Shown: positions 1 to 7,399, counted from the first letter of the stretch. The stretch: DNA of 10,016 bases from Russula earlei (GCA_025769875.1 JAGFNK010001374.1:1-10016), one strand, 5' to 3'. The notes: generated by a model not told the origin, from the sequence alone. A program made the numbers and translations.

Positions 1-540
1 GTTTCATCATTTTGTCTATAACATTTAGATATATTATGGTCATTCTGAGTGAGGCTGGATGGCTATAACACCACAAAATGAGGCCATAAAGTGCTGTCAC
101 AAGTGCTGTCACAGCTCGGCTCGGCTCGGTTCGGCTTGCCTCCGGCTTGGCCAGATTGGGTGAGCCAGACCGAGCCAAGCCATGGCTTGTGGCTTGAGCT
201 GATTTGAGCCATCCCAGTGCATGGCTCGTTTTCCTTTCTTCCTTGTCTCCTTTCTTTTCCTCTAACTTTTTCTAACCTCCAGCGCATGTGACATGTCTCG
301 CTTTTTTCCTGCTCCTGAAACTTGTGCCAAATCCTGGCCAATCAAGCGACAAATATTTTTTCCAGTTGCATTTCATTTTCATTTTTATCATGTTCAGCTT
401 TTTCAGTTCGTTTTTATCTCCCCCTTACTAACTTCCCCCTCTCAAGGTGGTACTGTGACAGGTGACAAAGCGCTCATGGCCACGACAATCACCACGATGA
501 TGACAATGAGACGCCAGGTGCATTCCATATGAAAGCGCAC
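1..540. other. Non-coding leader with repeat and pyrimidine-rich tract
   Basis: I see no gene that I can support. Bases 108-215 are a GGCTCGG/GGCTTGG patch, listed separately. About 220-450 is rich in C and T (runs such as CCTTTCTTCC and TTTCTTTTCC), as in many fungal promoters, and lies upstream of the ferric-reductase-like pseudogene, so it may be its former promoter; this is inference. An ATG at 476 opens a short frame that ends at TGA 530-532, so it does not reach the pseudogene body. Bases 35-52 match 18 bases of the tandem repeat at 2839-2856 exactly. Confidence 0.5.
108..215. repeat. GGCTTGGC/GGCTCGG-rich low-complexity patch, copy 1
   Basis: The stretch is built from iterations of GGCTCGG, GGCTTG and their complements (GAGCC, CCAAGCC), with partial self-complementarity between its left and right halves. 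Similar patches occur at 2867-2990 and 4150-4199, so it belongs to a short dispersed family. The family identity is unknown to me. Confidence 0.6.
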
Positions 541-1581
541 CATTGCCAACAATAGCATACCTGGTGTCCCCGCACTACCTGCCGCCCTTACATGCTGCGG
601 CTGCAGCATTGATTGCAACACATGTCATTTCTTCATCTTCAACTTCCTCACCAGTTCTGTCTCAAGTGTGGAAGCGTGTTTACAAGCTGGGCCACATCAT
701 CATACCACCCCCGCTGCAGAAAGTGTGTACCTTCTGTAAGTTTTTTTTGCCCTTTTTTTCCAGCTCATTCACTGCCATCTCCATAACCGGGTGATACCCA
801 TGGTTCCTCGTGGTTCACAGGAATATCTTTTTAAGGCCCTTCTTGTCTCCATTTTGCGCAGTGGTAAACATGCCCTCCCACCATGTCTGGCATGCACATC
901 GACGTCATCTTGCTTTCCCTCTTCGCCATATACACCGCCCTGACACTCCCTCGTGCCCTTGTTTGTTTGTTCTGCCCTCTGAGATCCTCAATGGCTTCTT
1001 CCTCCGTTCCGGCTCATCACGCCCGCACAACAACACCAACCTCCACCAGGCAGACACGCATGGCCACTCCGGGATGACTAGAACCAGACCAATTCACTCA
1101 ACTAGCACTCGCACTAACCAGACCATGCGCACACTCGTCGACATGCTGGAGGATGAGGAGGATGTCACTGGGGGAGTGGCCATGGCCAAGAACAAGAACA
1201 AAGCCCGCGCTGCCCTCATCACCCCCCCATGCATGGCAGCGGCCACCACCACTGGTGGCACAGGCTGTCACAGCTCTTCCCACTAATCCGTGCCATCACA
1301 CAACCACCACACACCGATGTGTGTGCCCTGCTGGACGAAGATCGTGCACACGACACTTGTGTACGTGCTCAAACGTCTCACCCAGCTTCTCCTTTGGCAA
1401 GCTGTTCATCCTCATCGTCTACACCATCTTCATGCTCTACGCGTCCCTCCACCACTCCAACCCATTTGCCACCGATCCCGTGCACATGGGCTATGTCGTG
1501 ATGTTGCAGATACCGATAGCCATCACACTTGCGGGGAAAACGAACTGATTGAGCTGGGCCAGTGGGGTTGGTTACGAGAAG

Positions 1582-1639
1582 GCATGTGATTCCCGCTTTT
1601 TGGTTGTGTACGCCTCTGTTCTTAAATGTCTACCTTTAG
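1582..1639 (+). other. Intron in ferric-reductase-like pseudogene, GC-AG type
   Basis: Removing these 58 bases joins GVGYEK to LSYIHHFAGR in phase 0, which restores the expected family order. The 5' end is GCATGT rather than GTATGT and the 3' end is CCTTTAG. A GC donor can be functional, but in this decayed gene it may equally be a T-to-C loss. Confidence 0.72.
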
Positions 1640-1709
1640 TTGAGCTACATCCATCACTTTGCAGGGCGCGTCATTGTCATCACAGTCAATGTCCAAACAC
1701 TTGGTTATT

Positions 1710-1758
1710 GTGGGTCCCTTCTCATAGGCCTGGACCCTAAGCTCATTCCACTGGATAG
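1710..1758 (+). other. Intron in ferric-reductase-like pseudogene
   Basis: GTGGGT donor and GGATAG acceptor, 49 bases, with CTCAT as a possible branch site. It splits a codon after its first base and leads into the frame that reads through PKFMWALIALCAIDLL. The acceptor was chosen because it is the one that gives the right phase; the joined codon would be TAA, so either this choice or the codon is damaged. Confidence 0.5.
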
Positions 1759-1940
1759 AATACTCATGTTCTCAGAATGGAATGTTATGAGCCCAATTGC
1801 GCGTCCCCAAATTCATGTGGGCATTGATTGCCCTCTGTGCCATTGACTTGTTATTCACCTTTACCCTTTCCTTAGTGTGGAACAGGATGTACACCTTATT
1901 CTTTACTGTCCATGTCACCGGAGTTACAGTCTTGTTCACA

Positions 1941-1989
1941 GTGGGTCCATTCTTCTTTCTTCTTCAGCACAACCCTGATTGGCTTTTAG
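1941..1989 (+). other. Intron in ferric-reductase-like pseudogene
   Basis: GTGGGT donor, CTGAT branch-like site near 1974 and TTTTAG acceptor, 49 bases, phase 0. Removal joins the VTVLFT segment to the TYKHSHATLPYILAAVG segment, changing from one forward frame to another exactly where the family continues. Confidence 0.7.
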
Positions 1990-2433
1990 ACATACAAGCA
2001 CTCTCATGCCACTTTGCCATATATATTAGCTGCAGTGGGCCTCTACGTCTTCAATCACCTTGCCCACATTGCTCAGACACAGTACACCACGGCATGGCTA
2101 ACTGCCAAAAATGCGCTTAACGGCAGCACAAGGCTTGGCGCAGGTTGGCGCGCTGGTCAACATGTCCGTCTTCATGTTGTCAGCAGAGCATGGTTCAGCT
2201 GGTGGGCCACTTGGCTTGTGAATCATGCACGACCTTTCACAATTGCAGCAGGGTCAGATTCGAGTGGTATGATGCTTCCAGTTAAGGCACAGGGCTCCTG
2301 GACCCGCAGCTTGCTGCGCATGTCTGGGGATGTGGCGGATGCACGTCCTGAAGAGAAGTTCACCGACATCCATTGAACATGGATGGGGACCCACACATGA
2401 AGTTCGTGTCATCGTCGAGGGTCCATACAGTGA

Positions 2434-2657
2434 GTCCTAACCATCAGCGGTCTGCAGTCTTGCTGATGCAGGATACTTTGAAGGCGGTCCCTAGGAGGTC
2501 CAGGAGTCTTGCCAACAGTTGAAGTACTTTTGAGGTAGAACCACATTGGGAGCATAGGAGAGTTGTTGATAAGAAGTAGAAGTGAAAGCACATGTGGATG
2601 GAAAGCAATAATTGTTATCTGCATAGTCCTACACAGACTCACTTTGTAACACCATGT
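2434..2657. other. No recognisable gene between pseudogene end and tandem repeat
   Basis: A GTGAGT donor at 2430 is followed almost at once by CTAAC (2437-2441), much closer than donor and branch site normally lie, which suggests an internal deletion. Acceptor-like TGCAG sequences follow at about 2457 and 2470, but the sequence after them does not encode the NAD(P)H-binding motifs expected of a ferric reductase. Nothing else can be supported. Confidence 0.4.
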
Positions 2658-2658
2658 G

Positions 2659-2861
2659 TTTTAGAGTGATCCTAGAGGTTGCCAGAATGACAGTGGACAT
2701 GGCTAAGTCACTGCCAAGTGATGCCACAGTGATTCTGGGTGATGCCAGGCAATGGCAAGGTAATGTGAGGTGCTTCAGAGTGATCCTAGACATTGCCAGG
2801 ACAGTGGTGGAGATGGCTAAGACACTGCCAAGTGATGCTATGGTCATTCTGAGTGATGCCA
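2659..2861. repeat. Two-copy imperfect tandem repeat, 114-base period
   Basis: The start AGAGTGATCCTAGA occurs at 2663 and again at 2777, and the copies stay alignable for about 85 bases (roughly four fifths identical by eye), sharing ATGGCTAAG, CACTGCCAAGTGATGC and ATTCTG. The period is a multiple of three and the repeat is open on both strands for about 200 bases, but I recognise no protein. Eighteen bases of copy 2 (2839-2856) recur at 35-52, so the unit is also dispersed. Confidence 0.75.
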
Positions 2862-2866
2862 TGCAT

Positions 2867-2990
2867 AGGGTTTTTCTGGCCCAGCTTGGCCTGAAAGCCC
2901 TGGCTTTGGCTTACTAACATCCCAGGCTGGGCCAAAGCTGTCAATTACGGCTTGGCTCTGGCTTGGCTTGGCCTGGGCCATGGCTTTTGT
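2867..2990. repeat. GGCTTGGC-rich low-complexity patch, copy 2
   Basis: Repeated GGCTTGG, GGCCTGG and GCCCAG words, beginning AGGGTTTTTCTGGCCCAGC. The opening resembles the reverse complement of 4150-4200, which begins AGGGTTGTGCCCAGC, so the two may be related element ends in opposite orientation. Confidence 0.55.
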
Positions 2991-3110
2991 ACATAAATAA
3001 AATGTTGATTCTGTAGGTTGGTTGCCAATGATAGTATGGGAAGATACTAAGCTACTCAGAACCAATACATTGTCTCCTCATTGTCAATCAGTAGTAGGGC
3101 TGCGCACTGT

Positions 3111-3225
3111 CCATATTATGGCCATGGCCATACAATGCACAGTAGGTTGGCGGATATGGGTGACCATATACCATCCATATACTGAATACTCTTGAGCTCT
3201 GATGGTATGGTAGCAATATGGCCAT
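3111..3225. repeat. CCATAT/ATATGG-rich patch with perfect palindrome
   Basis: Within about 115 bases there are many CCATA(T) and TATGG words on both strands, including a perfect 16-base palindrome TATGGCCATGGCCATA at 3117-3132 and the ACCATATACC motif near 3163. The function is unknown; it could form a cruciform or be the subterminal repeat of a transposon. Confidence 0.5.
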
Positions 3226-4149
3226 ATTACAGTCAATGGAAATGTATTCATGTGCAGAATTCAATATAATGTACTACAGCCAACATCACAGTGCAGCTGT
3301 GGCCTGTGCATGCACAAGATGAAAGGCACAGAGAGGAGCAAGGTTGTGCCCTGGAACGCAACACATGCACGAGAGAGTGTGTGTGTAAGTGAGTGTTCTC
3401 AAGGGAATGGCTCACAGGCAGATGAGAAGTTTATTGCAGAGGCAAAAGCTCTTGATTCAATTCCCCTGAGCTACTGTACAAGATGGTAGCTACTTAAATA
3501 CCAAAGTGCTACTCAAGAGTCCTGTTCTTCCTACCATGAATCCATGAGTGTGAGGCAATGACATTGGGGGTGAGACACTAGGCCAGCAAGCCCTCACATA
3601 GTGTGTTGATGATGACATGCCTGAATCATCTGGGTCCATGTGCAGACATATGGCAGGCAAGGATGATGCTTAAGGATGAGTGGGCTGGAGCTGAGGCAAG
3701 TGACATCAATGGCAATCGACTTGAGCCATTGTTGTAGTCTGCTGACATGGGGCAAGGACCATGGCAGGGATGTCGTTGAGAGGCAAGTGCATGAGAAAGG
3801 AAGAGGAAATGAATGGAGAAGGGAGAGTGTACACATGGCATGGGAGGGGGCTGGTACAGTGTCTGACAAAGAGCTAGAGAGAGAGCTGATATCCTTGACA
3901 AGTTGTTTGACTGTTGGGAGTGGACATTTTGGACACAGAAGGGGGAGGAGCACAAGTTGATGATGCAAAGATGAGCATTGGGCATATTGACATATAGGCC
4001 ACCATGACTTACATTGTACATGTACTTGAGCAAAAAGGAAGGTTGAGAGGGAAGTGCAGATACAACAATGAAAAATGACAGGGAACGACAGTGTGTCCAT
4101 GCAAAGTTGATAAATTAAACTTTGATGATTACCCCCCAAAAAAGGTCAA
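3226..4149. other. Gene-free stretch
   Basis: A 181-codon open frame on the - strand (3594-4139) is rich in Ser, Leu, Pro and Cys with no recognisable domain and reads like chance translation of a purine-rich strand. On the - strand, TATTTAAG at about 3492-3499 followed some 65 bases later by AATAAA at about 3430 resembles an LTR promoter and poly(A) region, but no LTR ends could be fixed. Nothing else is supported. Confidence 0.4.
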
Positions 4150-4199
4150 AGCTGTGGCTTGGCCTGTCTCATGGCCTGAAGCCAGGCTGGGCACAACCC
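4150..4199. repeat. GGCTTGGC-rich low-complexity patch, copy 3
   Basis: Contains GTGGCTTGGCCTG, ATGGCCTGAAGCCAGG and GCTGGGC words like the patches at 108-215 and 2867-2990, ending in the inverted end noted at 4189-4201. Confidence 0.5.
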
Positions 4200-4437
4200 T
4201 AGCTGTCAAGACTCACTGTTGAACAATCCAGTTCAAGAGCAAGGGAGAAGTTCAAAGATGAGTCGATAGACGTCCAAGACTGCATGAGCGAGAAGTAGGG
4301 TCCAAAGCAGTGCTAAGTACCAAAGAGGTACTGTCACTGGTAGTATTGAGAAGTTATGCAGGGAAGAGGCCAGAATGGTCACAAGGGGATGGTCCTTAAA
4401 GGAGTATCCCAGGGATAGAGAGTGCTGTAAACAAATG

Positions 4438-4455
4438 GACAGTCTGAAGACTGTC
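4438..4455. repeat. Inverted repeat, 8-base arms
   Basis: GACAGTCT and AGACTGTC are separated by GA, giving a perfect short hairpin. It lies just downstream, on the - strand, of a TATATAAG box, where an LTR transcript would begin. Confidence 0.7.
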
Positions 4456-4562
4456 TGCTACTTTATTGAGCACTTATATACTACAGGAGAACTGCTAAAT
4501 AGGGAACAAGTCATAACCTTGTTATCAAGTACAATTGCTGGATGAGTAAGAAGTCGGAGTAT

Positions 4563-4596
4563 GCTTACTGAGCATGCTCAGTCATGCTCAGTAAGC
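4563..4596. repeat. Perfect inverted repeat, 14-base arms
   Basis: GCTTACTGAGCATG and its exact reverse complement flank a 6-base loop CTCAGT. It sits among several GAGTAAG words and is the strongest palindrome in the window. Confidence 0.85.
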
Positions 4597-4609
4597 TGCT
4601 GAGTAAGGA

Positions 4610-4633
4610 GGCTCTTATTGATGAGTAAGAGCC
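4610..4633. repeat. Perfect inverted repeat, 8-base arms
   Basis: GGCTCTTA and TAAGAGCC flank an 8-base loop TTGATGAG, only 13 bases after the preceding 14-base-arm palindrome and sharing its GAGTAAG-type words. Confidence 0.75.
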
Positions 4634-4753
4634 ATTACTGTCCACGTGTTCACTGCCTTAGTACACATGTGAAGCACCTGATTCATTTACTGTTAGTTAG
4701 TTTAGGGCTGGTCATTTGAGGACTTGTAGTTTGGTTCAGGGAATAGAGTTGCT

Positions 4754-4804
4754 TATAAGGCCCCTTATATAGTTCTATTAGGGTCATTAGAGTTGACCCT
4801 AATA
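4754..4804. repeat. Two adjacent perfect inverted repeats
   Basis: TATAAGG-CC-CCTTATA at 4754-4769 is followed by arms TATTAGGGTCA (4776-4786) and TGACCCTAATA (4794-4804) with a 7-base loop. Both are exact. Confidence 0.8.
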
Positions 4805-5086
4805 CTTATATTAAGGTCCTTAGTATTGCTTTATAGTTCGTTCTATGTTCATTAGAGTTAGTCTAATAACATGTTGTAGGCTTGTTAGTGTCTTGTTAGT
4901 GCCTCTTGTAGAGCACTTAGAGTTGTCATAAAGGGTCCTTAGAGAGGCTATAATACTGTCCTTTATTGCTAAAAGGGTTGCCACTAAGTGGGGCTTGTTG
5001 TATGTTGATTGTGCCAAGAATTGCTCACACAACAATGCATGCACGATATTGTGGACACCTCTACTCACCCCTTTTGTCCGTGTGAA

Positions 5087-5099
5087 CCAGGTGACACCA
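5087..5099 (-). promoter_or_regulatory. Primer-binding-site-like sequence outside the LTR
   Basis: On the - strand this reads TGGTGTCACCTGG, beginning with the TGG that pairs with the CCA end of a tRNA, 11 bases past the end of the LTR. A PBS follows a 5' LTR, whereas this LTR lies 3' of the visible pol. It is therefore either chance or a sign that the LTR is shared with a second, lost copy on the left. The tRNA could not be identified. Confidence 0.22.
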
Positions 5100-5342
5100 T
5101 AGAGGCTGGGTGTTAAGGCTCCAAAGTGCCTTAAATAAGATCAATGGTCGCGTCTATAAACGCGTCCTACCAATGCAGATATGCTTGAGTCAAGCAAGCA
5201 ATACTCGTGGAGGGGAAGGAGTATTAGATCCTTCTAGAGTATGACAACAAGATGAGAGGGGCTCTGCAGACGGGGTAGGAGTCAACTGTTTGGGATTGGC
5301 AAACTAAGTCGAGCTTAGGGCTCAACTGTTATGACTGGGGGC

Positions 5343-5350
5343 TTTATATA
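5343..5350 (-). promoter_or_regulatory. LTR TATA box
   Basis: TATATAAA on the - strand, followed by GCCCCCAGTCATAACAG. Position within the LTR fits the U3/R boundary; the transcription start would be expected about 25-35 bases further, near 5310-5320. Confidence 0.55.
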
Positions 5351-5415
5351 GCCCTACAGGGATAAGGTTTGTACTACTGTAGTACTAGTCGGTGCTATAG
5401 AAGCAAAACATGGCT

Positions 5416-5546
5416 CATAGAAGTGAGGTTGCTTCTATGTAAACGATCTCGGTGCTGGAAGCATTAAGTGCTTCCCCAATCAAGGAATCAACGTACGTGG
5501 CGGTACAGGAACATCTGGGACAGAAGCAATGCTACTCATTGCTTCT
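5416..5546. repeat. Three GAAGC...GCTTC hairpins in U3
   Basis: Three perfect inverted repeats share GAAG/CTTC: CATAGAAG/CTTCTATG (5416-5439), GGAAGCA/TGCTTCC (5457-5475) and AGAAGCAATG/CATTGCTTCT (5522-5546). They lie upstream of the TATA box in element orientation, where enhancer-like repeats of LTRs are found. A regulatory role is inference. Confidence 0.6.
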
Positions 5547-5698
5547 TCAGTACATCTTCTGAAAGATACGATCAACGCGCTCCGAATGTGATATCAAGGA
5601 ACATAAACGATCAAGATCTGACGCACGCATAATGCAAACGATGCAGTCCATAGTTCAGGTGTTCCGGCATCTTCCGGACCCCAAACCACTCGGTAACA

Positions 5699-5711
5699 TT
5701 ACCCCTCCTTC
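5699..5711 (-). promoter_or_regulatory. Polypurine tract
   Basis: Reads GAAGGAGGGGTAA on the - strand, directly against the TGTTACC start of the LTR. In LTR retrotransposons this tract survives RNase H and primes plus-strand DNA. It lies 28 bases after the stop of the last ORF. Confidence 0.75.
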
Positions 5712-5739
5712 AGATTGGTGGTCCCACACACCAACGATT

Positions 5740-7399
5740 CTAAAATCGAGTGGTGGGGTCAACGCCATCATCATCAAGGGGAGGAGGTGATGTGGTGAAG
5801 GTGTATCGGCCTTCTTCTGCTGCCTCATAGGCAGCCAATGCTGAGGCCACTATCGCCTCTGACTCCTCAGCAGTGGCTGAAGGAGACATGATCTGTGGGA
5901 GTCTGTCAGAGTCCCTAGGTAACCTCCGGACTGGAGGTGTGTCTGAGCGAAGAGGAGTCGTAGTGAAAGGTTCTTGAAAGGTCCTGGACCCTTCTCCTTT
6001 CGCTACCTGCAAAATGCGCGGGTTAGCAGTGTCCTCCCTCTCCTGGTCGGACTTCCTCTTCCTGCTCGGGTGTGCCTGTTCCCATCCTCGGTGGAAAGGG
6101 CATGATCTGATTGGTGTATAGGAACGATGATAGGGAGGCACTAGGCAATGTGAGGCAGCATCTGCTGCCAGTTGGTCATGGCAATACTGGTGGGGCAGTG
6201 GACAGTACTTGTTAAAGTGTCCTACCTCGCCACAATACTTGCATCGGTTCCTTTTCCTCCTCCCTTCTATCATGTTCAGCTGCTGAGGCTCCGGAATGAA
6301 GTCAGCCGTTGCAGTAGACGCTTCCCCACTGCTGCTATAGGAATGGTAATAGATAGAGCTCTGGGGGGAAGGGTTTGGTGACACTTCCGATCCTGCTCCT
6401 CCTCGAAGGCGCATACCGGACATGGTTTGGAGGACGTTCATCTCCTCTTCCGAATACCCTTGCACCGTCGTAGGTGTGGGGCTGGCTGGTACTGGTTCTG
6501 GGTCAGAGGTAGCATACCCCTGAACGATGTCTGCCAAAGGCAGCTGAGGGACGAAGACGGGTAGAGGGGGAGTGGGCTGCCCAGCCCGATAGTTGGTGAG
6601 GAGTTCTTCAGCCCAGATACCTGGAGGGGTTTCTCCCTGGCTACAGCCTGCTTCAATGAACTCCCAGCAACGTGAGCGTACTTTGGCTGCTGCCATTCTC
6701 TCCTTGGCTTCAGCCCTGTCTCTCTCTACTCCTCGCTTCTCAGCTAGGTACTTGCTGAGCTTGTAGCGTAGCTGCTTCTCCTCTTCTTCAAGCACCTTAT
6801 AGTTAGCTTCCAGCGTCTCTTGTAAGGTGTAAAGATGGTCTAAGCGGTAGAGTTCTGCCTGCAGCCCATAGTCGCCTAGCAGGTAGAGGGTCTGTCTCCA
6901 GCGCCCTTCAAACTGCCTCTCTGTATCGAAGCAGTCTAAGTCATGTTCGTCTTGGCCATAGTTATAGAGGTTGTAACAAGGGGTGGCCTGGAGGATCTCG
7001 CCATAGTCTGCATGGCCTTCTCCATTCTTCCCCCTCACTCTCGGCTCTCCCAAGGCAACGTCATAGGCCACATACCTGGCTGGTTTGTTGCCCCAAGTCA
7101 TGCCATCAGGGATGTCAATCCCTGTGTGGTGTCTGTCAGCGTCCCATCGTACCCAAGGCTCTCCAGGGTGGGCATCCTGGGCAAGAGTGCTGGTGGGGGA
7201 CTGTCGCATCCCAATCCCCAGGCTGAACGTCGACTTGGTCAGCAGGGGGTCCAAACTCGAGAGGACGCATATCTGCTTCTCCTTCTCCAGTGTTATGTTC
7301 ATCCATTCCTTGGAAGAAGGCGAGGAGGGAAGCATCGGGAGTGGTGATTTCAAGTGGCCCCTCTACACCAGAGAGGTCGGATTGGGGAACTGATTTCAT
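5740..7399 (-). CDS. 3' ORF with coiled coil and CCHC zinc knuckle (Gag-like), frameshifted
   Basis: The long open frame runs from about 7335 (ATG) to a stop at 5740. The likely true start is the ATG at 7399 in another frame, because that frame reads an acidic protein-like segment (PDASLLAFFQGMDEHNTGEG). Removing one base from the G run at 7195-7199 joins it smoothly to the segment TSTLAQDAHPGEPWVRWDAD. Visible parts: a helical, charged stretch likely to be a coiled coil (6679-6861); a Pro-rich linker; a basic RRKRNR run directly followed by a CX2CX4HX4C knuckle (6202-6243), typical of retroelement nucleocapsid domains; a basic RKRK run; and an acidic, Pro-rich tail. It follows integrase and overlaps the end of pol by 50 bases. 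It may package RNA like Gag or be an accessory protein; no capsid fold can be claimed from sequence alone. Confidence 0.7.

Larger units (their letters stand above)
541..2433 (+). pseudogene. Ferric-reductase-like transmembrane protein, broken and 3'-truncated
   Basis: Living relatives are plasma-membrane FRE-type flavocytochromes that pass electrons from NAD(P)H through FAD and two hemes to extracellular Fe(III). Readable blocks in order are: an N-terminal segment (543-735) ending at a GTAAG donor; a hydrophobic segment (about 883-975); an SEILNGFFLRSG block (from about 979); SFGKLFILIVYTIFMLYASL and GKTN (to 1545); GVGYEK; an IHHFAGRVIVITVNV block (1640-1709); PKFMWALIALCAIDLL to VLFT (to 1940); LPYILAAVGLYVF; a GAGWRAGQHVRL flavin-domain start; ARPFTIAAG; and EVRVIVEGPYS (2399-2431). 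Disabling changes are stops TAA 1284, TGA 1546 and TGA 1788, and frame changes near 977, 1371-1373 and 2353-2374. One heme-ligand histidine is replaced by Gln at 1694-1696. No start codon can be fixed. The remainder of the NAD(P)H-binding domain is absent. Assignment to the ferric reductase family is by recognised motifs, not by a search. Confidence 0.82.
3095..4201. mobile_element. Possible TA-flanked non-autonomous element with imperfect inverted ends
   Basis: The left end reads TAGGGCTGCGCAC (3095-3107). The right end, read in reverse complement, is TAGGGTTGTGCCC (4189-4201). Ten of 13 positions agree and two of the three differences are C/T. A TA dinucleotide sits outside each end, as in Tc1/mariner-type target duplications. 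No transposase or other protein can be supported inside, so if real it is a deletion derivative or MITE-like element. Two such short ends could also be chance or separate relics. Confidence 0.27.
4202..5110. other. Gene-free stretch, LTR-like and palindrome-rich
   Basis: No gene is recognised. On the - strand a TATATAAG box (about 4474-4481) is followed by CAATAAAGTAGC and a hairpin, as in the promoter and R region of an LTR, so this may be a solo LTR of another retroelement. TG...CA-like candidates exist (plus-strand TGTTGAAC at 4217 and AATAACA ending at 4871), but no matching target duplication was found. A - strand open frame of 82 codons (4820-5068, GTG start) matches no family I know. 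Perfect palindromes in 4438-4804 are listed separately. Confidence 0.4.
5111..5698 (-). repeat. 3' long terminal repeat of Ty3/gypsy element (588 bases)
   Basis: In element orientation it begins TGTTACCGAGTGG and ends GGAGCCTTAACA, giving TGTTA...TAACA inverted ends and the canonical TG...CA. A polypurine tract abuts its start at 5699-5711, as required for plus-strand priming. A TATATAAA box lies about 350 bases in, leaving a U3-R-U5 layout of ordinary proportions. The 5' copy is outside the window, so boundaries rest on structure only. The candidate 5-base target duplication on the left would be CTGGG (5106-5110). Confidence 0.75.

Noticed and set aside
2654..2917. 87-codon + strand frame over the tandem repeat
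   Set aside because: Openness follows from the 114-base period, and the opposite strand is equally open; no family is recognised.
3594..4139. 181-codon open frame on the - strand
   Set aside because: Ser/Leu/Pro/Cys-rich with no domain, no splice context and an overlapping second open frame; it looks like chance translation of a purine-rich plus strand.
4776..4804. TTAGGGT words as telomere-like repeats
   Set aside because: Only single copies within a palindrome, not a tandem array.
4820..5068. 82-codon - strand frame just beyond the LTR
   Set aside because: It starts at GTG, matches no family I know, and lies in LTR-like repeat DNA. Kept only as a note.
6943..7393. Long + strand frames opposite the zinc-knuckle ORF
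   Set aside because: They are antisense shadows of the element's coding strand without domains.
5740..7399. Zinc-knuckle ORF as gag of a separate second element
   Set aside because: It overlaps the end of pol and is followed directly by the polypurine tract and LTR, with no LTR between it and integrase.
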